DNA from: Climacium dendroides
Taxonomy: Eukaryota; Streptophyta; Bryopsida; Hypnales; Climaciaceae
Assembly: GCA_950106755.1 (NCBI GenBank)
Contig: OX467086.1
Location: 29,158,001-29,222,000, forward strand
Direction: 5' to 3'
Length of the DNA stretch: 64,000 bases
Under the pieces are notes generated by a model. That model searched no databases. It was given only the letters and a program-made list of their open reading frames with translations, and had not been told where the DNA came from. Shown in pieces: positions 59,151 to 64,000 of the stretch (within the stretch, counting starts at the first letter, position 1; each line of letters opens with the position of its first letter). The translations under genes and the position numbers were made by a program.

Positions 59151-59520
59151 GGCAAACGACCTCGTCGTCCGCAAAGCCAACCCCTTATCACACTCCCCAC
59201 CCATCACAAAACCTTTGAGGTGGTAGCAAACGACCTCGTCGTCCACAAAGCCAACCCCCTATTACACTCCCCATCCATCACAAAATCTATGAGGTGGCGG
59301 CAAACGACCTCGTCGTCCGCAAAGCCAACCCCCTATCACACTCCCCACCCATCACAAAACCTTTGAGGTGGCAGCAAACGACCTTGTCGTCTACAAAGTC
59401 AACCCCCTATCACACCCCTCACCCATCACAAAACCTATGAGGTGGCGGCAAACGACCTCGTCGTCCGCAAAGCCAACCCCCTACTTACTCCACCCGCACC
59501 CCTACTCCATGCAACCAAGT
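59151..59520. repeat. 74-bp tandem array, five copies
   Basis: The anchor GCAAACGACCTCGTCGTC recurs with unit starts at 59151, 59225, 59299, 59373 and 59447, an exact 74-bp period. Each unit continues CGCAAAGCCAACCCCC, TATCACACTCCCCACCCATC, ACAAAACCT and TGAGGTGG. Copies differ by only a few substitutions and no indels. It starts immediately where the last 88-bp unit breaks off. Confidence 0.96.
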
Positions 59521-61741
59521 CCACAATCAAAACGTAACACACCAAAGTCCCTAAACCCTAAAAAATCTTGGAAGAAATCATACCATTAGAGAAAGATGGT
59601 ATGAAGTTGCTACTACTGCACCTCCAACAACTCCAACACCTCCAAAAATCAAGAATCCTAAAGATCAATACACAGTCCCTATAAATTCAGCTTTCAAATC
59701 CTGGTACAAAACTTCAACAGACGCTTTCCACTCTTCACAGCAAATCCCCGAGAGAACCAGTACAACATCTAATGTAGCATCCGATCTAGTCCAACTCAGT
59801 CCACAAGACTTTGTGAGTAGATTCAAAGTACATCCATCGTCATATAGGTCATAACGCAACGTCCATTCACACAAAATTCTCCATCTAACTAAGAAGCAGA
59901 AACATCAAATTCAAGCCCACATCGCGCACAATTACACAGTACCAAGTACATGCCATTCTGCAAACCATTCAAACGAATACACCTAAATCCTCCTCAGAAA
60001 GAAAAGAGACCACAAATTCTCACTACATCATACGAATCGCGCAACACCGATACACAGACAACCACACGACACAAACCACAAGAAGCTTGCTCCGAATTGC
60101 CCTGCCACTCACCAACGGGATAAACTTTCACCCCTTCAGGAGAGTGGAGGATAGGACTCAATTATGTACCTGATAGGCAGGAGGTGAAGGGCCTAAAGAA
60201 CAACGAACAGCGAAGCTCCAAGCGAAGACAGCAGCAAGCAAGGAGACGAGAGAAGAGTGCGATTGCACCAATGGATGCAAGTCACAAGAAATAGAGCCAA
60301 TGAGGGAGGGTGCGAGTGTTTCTAAGGCTTTCAAACAAACTAAGTGTGCTCCATCCAACGTGCCAACGAACTGTTTCTCGTCAATGATGAAAACCATCTG
60401 TTTAGTTGCTTTCATTACAACTGGCCCAAATGAAATGCTCAACAATCTCCAAACAAAGAACTCAATTTAACTCTAAGGCTACTTTTTGACAGTATACTAG
60501 GAAAATCCTCAAGCACACAGCATTAAGTTTCTTGCACAAACTAGCTTCACGCACATGGCAAGCCAATGGAGGACGAAGGAAGGATCAAAAGTGAGGCTAG
60601 CACACCTTACTTTCTGCTTTAATATGGATTGACGGCCTTCGTCTCCTTTACGCCCAACGATTCAAAAGAGAGTGCCCTCTTGCACAATGTCTGCGTCGTC
60701 AAACATAATATCCAGCTGGCGAAAGAGACCATACCACCATGTTAGTTTACAGCAATGGAGGACCACATGCATCATTACTTATTCATCTTAGAAACTACAA
60801 TAGGAGGATTCAATGACATGTTAATGAACGTAAGAGATAACTGATATAAAATTTTGATATTTTTTGCTAGTGGGAAAATGCATTTTCTATTTATGCTGAT
60901 TTTTCAATTATTTTGATTTAACAAGACGTGTGGGCCCTAGAGAATCTCCTTCAAAATCATATATTGAAGAAAAGTATTCAAGGATAAATCCAAAAATTTA
61001 TCAAGTTACTTAATACTTCAAGTTCCTAAACCTAAAACTTGCAAGCAACTATGTAGGTTTGGAGTTTCAACTGCGTCAAGATTGAACTATTGTCTTGAAT
61101 TTCGTGAGCAACAGCCTAATTGAAAGCAGGACCCCAAACCGTATTGAAAACTATGAGCACAAGGACAAACCTCACGTTCCACTTAACCCCTAATCAAATC
61201 AAAAGCACGTTCAGAGGATCTACATTCAGAACCTAGACAATAGAGAAATGGTTCATAACAAATACACGTTTTGATTTTAGATGCTTGGAATTTATTAGAA
61301 AGCTCAAATAGTGGATTTCATTTGCAATGACGTTCTAGATTTTTTCTGGACACAACTAAAATGCAATGAAGTCTGATTCGCAATGGGTGTCATTCGAAAT
61401 GCAGTCTGATTCCTTGCTACGCATTCAGAAAGTGTGATGGTTCCCGAGATTGTCCAAATTTCATAAACCTCTCAAAGCTCGCAAGCTGCATACAATGACA
61501 AAATCTAGAGTCAAAAACTTCAGCAAGGTCAAACTTGAGAATACAACTGCAAGTCATAAAACGTACCTGAAATGAATTTCAAGCTAGAAGTCCTTGATGC
61601 CAGAGGGCCACCCTAAACCTTCATGCAACAACGAGTAGTAATGAGCAACCAAATCACTGAAAGTATTCAAGAAAATTCAGGAAGAAGACTCGTAAATGTA
61701 GTAAAAAGAAGACTACCAATGCACCCTAAAACGAAGCGGAA
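59521..61741. other. Mostly noncoding; one protein-like open stretch
   Basis: At 59597-59854 (+) about 85 codons are open and read WYEVATTAPPTTPTPPKIKN, then DQYTVPINSAFKSWYKTSTD and VQLSPQDFVSRFKVHPSSY. It looks coding in composition but has no recognised family and no clear start. The rest (to 61741), including the minus frame at 60158-60445, shows nothing assignable. Confidence 0.35.
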
Positions 61742-62437
61742 GTGCACTGTAGATGGGAGCAAGCAATTCACACAATCCCGCGGCTAATCAACCAATTCAC
61801 ACACTGTTTTAATTCCTATTGGCATTTACGTTGTGAATTGGCATTTATGCAAGAATTAAGCATGGATCAACAAGCTACATTGGCTGGTCAGTTGAATGAA
61901 TCAACACTTGAGAACGAAGCGGCAGCGGAGCAGAGTCTTTCGTTGGAACGAGAGTTTATTGACCCTCCTAGTATAGAAAAATCTCGTGATTTCCATGATG
62001 CTAGGGGGTGTCTTGGAATGTGGTGTTTTAATTCAGGTGAAGATGTGGGAGTTGAAGATCTAGAAGAAGTGCATGATCTTCAAGAAAATGAGAATGTGGA
62101 AGAAATTGAAGATTTAAAAGATGCGGAAGAAATTGAAGATTTGGAAGATGTGGAAGAAAATGAAGATTTGAAAGATGTGGAAGAAATTGAAGCAATGGTG
62201 AACTCTTCTACTTTGAAGAGTCCCATTTCGATTACCAGGAAGAAGATATAGACAAATGAAGAAAAGAATGCTTTTCAATTAGGATTTAAAGAATTTGGAA
62301 AGAAGTGGAAGAAAATTAAAAATGCCTATCGAGAAGCTTTGAAGGATAGGACTTCTACGGCAATTAAAGATTTTTGGAGGAATCATCATACTGATGGGGC
62401 ACGAGCACCAAAACGAAAGAGGAATATTTTTAATTGA
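61742..62437 (+). pseudogene. Acidic protein with a C-terminal Myb/SANT-like domain, nonsense-broken
   Basis: The frame opens at 61742; a likely original start is the ATG in MDQQATLAGQLNES (61863). It has a long acidic middle of repeated six-residue blocks (EEIEDLKDA, EEIEDLEDV, EENEDLKDV) and reads SPISITRKKI to a TAG at 62249. The same frame then continues TNEEKNAFQLGFKEFGKKWK, then KIKNAYREALKDRTSTAIKD, FWRNHH, a basic KRKR tail and TGA at 62435. Placing a tryptophan at the stop gives the W-18-W spacing of a Myb/SANT repeat, so TAG looks like a one-base change from TGG. Such single Myb domains bind DNA in telomere-binding and related nuclear proteins. No clear introns were needed. Confidence 0.62.
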
Positions 62438-62595
62438 ATAAAAGTTTGATGGCCATTGAAGGTTTCACACTCACCTTCTACACACATTGTTTGATTTCAT
62501 GCTTGCCTCTTTCTGCTACCAAATGGCTCTTCATTATTCATCTATTATATGGAGCCAAAATCTTATCGTGCTTGTTTGGCTTGATATTTGTGCAG

Positions 62596-62899
62596 TGATT
62601 GAATATGCGTACACCCTAGTTCAGAACTTGGATCCAAATAGTGAAAGTAGGGGTGTTTTGCACTTCAAAATGGGGTTGCTTTCCATTATCAAGGTATGTA
62701 CACAAGCTGGTGTTTGTGAGGAAGTAGATATTATAAACCAAGTTCTTTTGCATGGCCATTGTTGACTACTTTTACATGGGACATATATTGGTTGCAGCAA
62801 AGGCGTTCGGAAAAGACGATTGATCGAAGTTATGATATCCGCATTTTACAAGAATTCTACAAACATTACAAGGAGACAAATTGCCTTGATCAGTTGTAG
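62596..62899 (+). pseudogene. Callose synthase (GSL) N-terminal exon fragments, nonsense-broken
   Basis: Exon-like piece 62596-62693, preceded by TGCAG and followed by GTATGT, reads IEYAYTLVQNLDPNSESRGV, then LHFKMGLLSIIK. Intron-like 62694-62797 ends in TTGCAG. The second piece, 62798-62896, reads QRRSEKTIDRSYDIRILQEF, then YKHYKETNCLDQL and a TAG at 62897, followed by DEDKMHR in frame. Both match consecutive parts of the plant callose synthase N-terminal region (…HAYSLxQNLDPNSEGRGVLQFKxGL… and …TIDRSxDIxxLQEFYxxYRE…). The enzyme makes beta-1,3-glucan at the plasma membrane. Only ~65 residues of a protein of about 1,900 are present, with a nonsense codon, so this is a fragment. Confidence 0.78.
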
Positions 62900-64000
62900 G
62901 ATGAGGACAAGATGCATAGGAACAATGATTCCTATAAAGAAGATATATGAATGTAGAATCATCATCTTAAAGTAGATATATAAATGTTGATTCATCATCA
63001 TTATGTATAGAACTTTCTCTTCGTTTCTTTTACAGCGTTGGTTGCATTTTTGCATCAAAACTGGTATCTAATCTCTATTACAAGAGAGTTTACTAATTTT
63101 AAGCTTTGGTACAACTATGATAGCCGTGACCTTAATGATCGGGGCTTACTGAAGCACTCGAGCGCACAATATCTCAAAGATGTTACTCCGTTTCCTTTGG
63201 TTTGCCATCCTCTCAAGTGGTCATAGTACTTCTATATGTGTGAGTTTCCTTAGAGTATTGTATATTCGACCTCTGAGATAGTCTGATTTGATATATGTTT
63301 GTTGTCGTATATATCAATCAATCACAAAGATTTTGATCTAGTGTCACATGATGTGGAATTCTTGAGGCACTTTTCATATTAGAGAACTTCTTAATACATG
63401 ATATTATTAAGTTGTCTTTTTGAATTGCAGGAAGACAATTGAAAAAAAAAATAATGGATCCGGAATAGATATGTGGTTCAGGGCCTTCTACTAGGTACTA
63501 AGTCTATATAGTGGATTCCAATTCATATTTGCATTGTTACTACGTGTTTCCTGGTTTCAGATGCAAGTAGACAAGATCTCAAACTTTTATGTAATTCACC
63601 TTATTAAATAGGTACATCAAGTACTTCTTTCTTCTATACAGCTTGGGATGAGCTGCCTTTGAGATTTATATTTACTTGTGGGCTTTTATAGTTTTGGTTA
63701 TACTCCTATTCACAATAAATGTTGTTCGGTTTTACGGGCCTGAACTCTCTTGTTTGGGTCCTGCTAATAAGAGCGGTACTATGTAGGGCGTAACATGTAC
63801 GAGAGAACTTGGAATTACTTCGAGTAAGATAGTTTGTGATGGCATTACCGTTAAAATTGGATTTCTTCTTGGTACTTTATATATTTATTTTTTCAAATGC
63901 AATTTGATTTTAATGATATGGGACATCTAGTTGATTATACGTTCAAAAAAGAACTAATAAATGTGTTTGACCTCCATGTAATTTCAACTATTTTGTAGAT
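62900..64000. other. Noncoding flank to the window end
   Basis: No further callose synthase exons were recognised. The frame at 63038-63226 has no family match. Composition is AT-rich with TATATA-type stretches. Confidence 0.45.

Noticed and set aside
58693..59366. Overlapping 88-123 codon frames as a repeat protein
   Set aside because: The 88-bp and 74-bp periods shift frame at every copy, so no continuous repeat protein is encoded.
1..64000. CRISPR arrays, rRNA, tRNA or organelle-derived segments
   Set aside because: No repeat-spacer pattern and no recognisable rRNA, tRNA cloverleaf or plastid/mitochondrial gene was found by eye; a tRNAscan-type search was not possible.

Overview
This is nuclear DNA from a land plant. 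A cinnamate 4-hydroxylase (CYP73A, phenylpropanoid pathway) and a GRF-interacting factor (GIF/AN3 type) identify the plant lineage. The 3' end of an IFT80 gene (intraflagellar transport complex B) at the left edge narrows it further, because IFT genes survive only in plants with flagellated sperm. That means a bryophyte, lycophyte, fern, cycad or Ginkgo. The readable introns are short (about 136-690 bp), which favours a bryophyte or lycophyte over a fern or cycad. This is inference, and the species cannot be named from the window.

Layout. The last five readable exons of IFT80 lie at 28-1256 (+). The GIF gene is at 5922-7744 (-, four exons) and CYP73A at 23013-25092 (-, three exons). These three are the only intact-looking genes, and each sits in a GC-richer island. 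The rest is AT-rich noncoding DNA built largely from old, diverged repeats: an inverted repeat with ~390-bp arms (9740-10130 / 11340-11730), a dispersed family of roughly 0.7-1 kb with copies on both strands, a ~164-bp tandem array (12440-14340), a ~180-bp array (43000-43600), an (AT)n microsatellite (17110-17192), and abutting 88-bp and 74-bp minisatellites (58665-59520).

Mobile DNA is mostly non-autonomous or broken. There is a degenerate hAT-type transposase gene (48590-50230, -), a MITE of 589 bp with ~45-bp terminal inverted repeats and an 8-bp target duplication (51587-52175), a short TA-flanked MITE (56266-56482), two Stowaway-like hairpins (20801-21047), a 470-bp foldback element (29322-29791) and a 200-bp imperfect hairpin (16401-16600). 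No intact retrotransposon pol gene was seen.

The right end (61742-62899) holds broken remains of host-like genes: an acidic Myb/SANT-domain reading frame with a nonsense codon exactly at the first conserved tryptophan, followed by two exon-like fragments of a callose synthase N-terminal region, the second also ending in a nonsense codon. Other broken or unassigned frames lie at 42140-42579, 46001-46810 (-), 58050-58661 and 59597-59854. No operon-like or pathway clustering is evident; the three real genes (cilium assembly, growth coactivator, phenylpropanoid enzyme) look functionally independent. No convincing tRNA, rRNA, CRISPR array or organellar insertion was recognised by eye.
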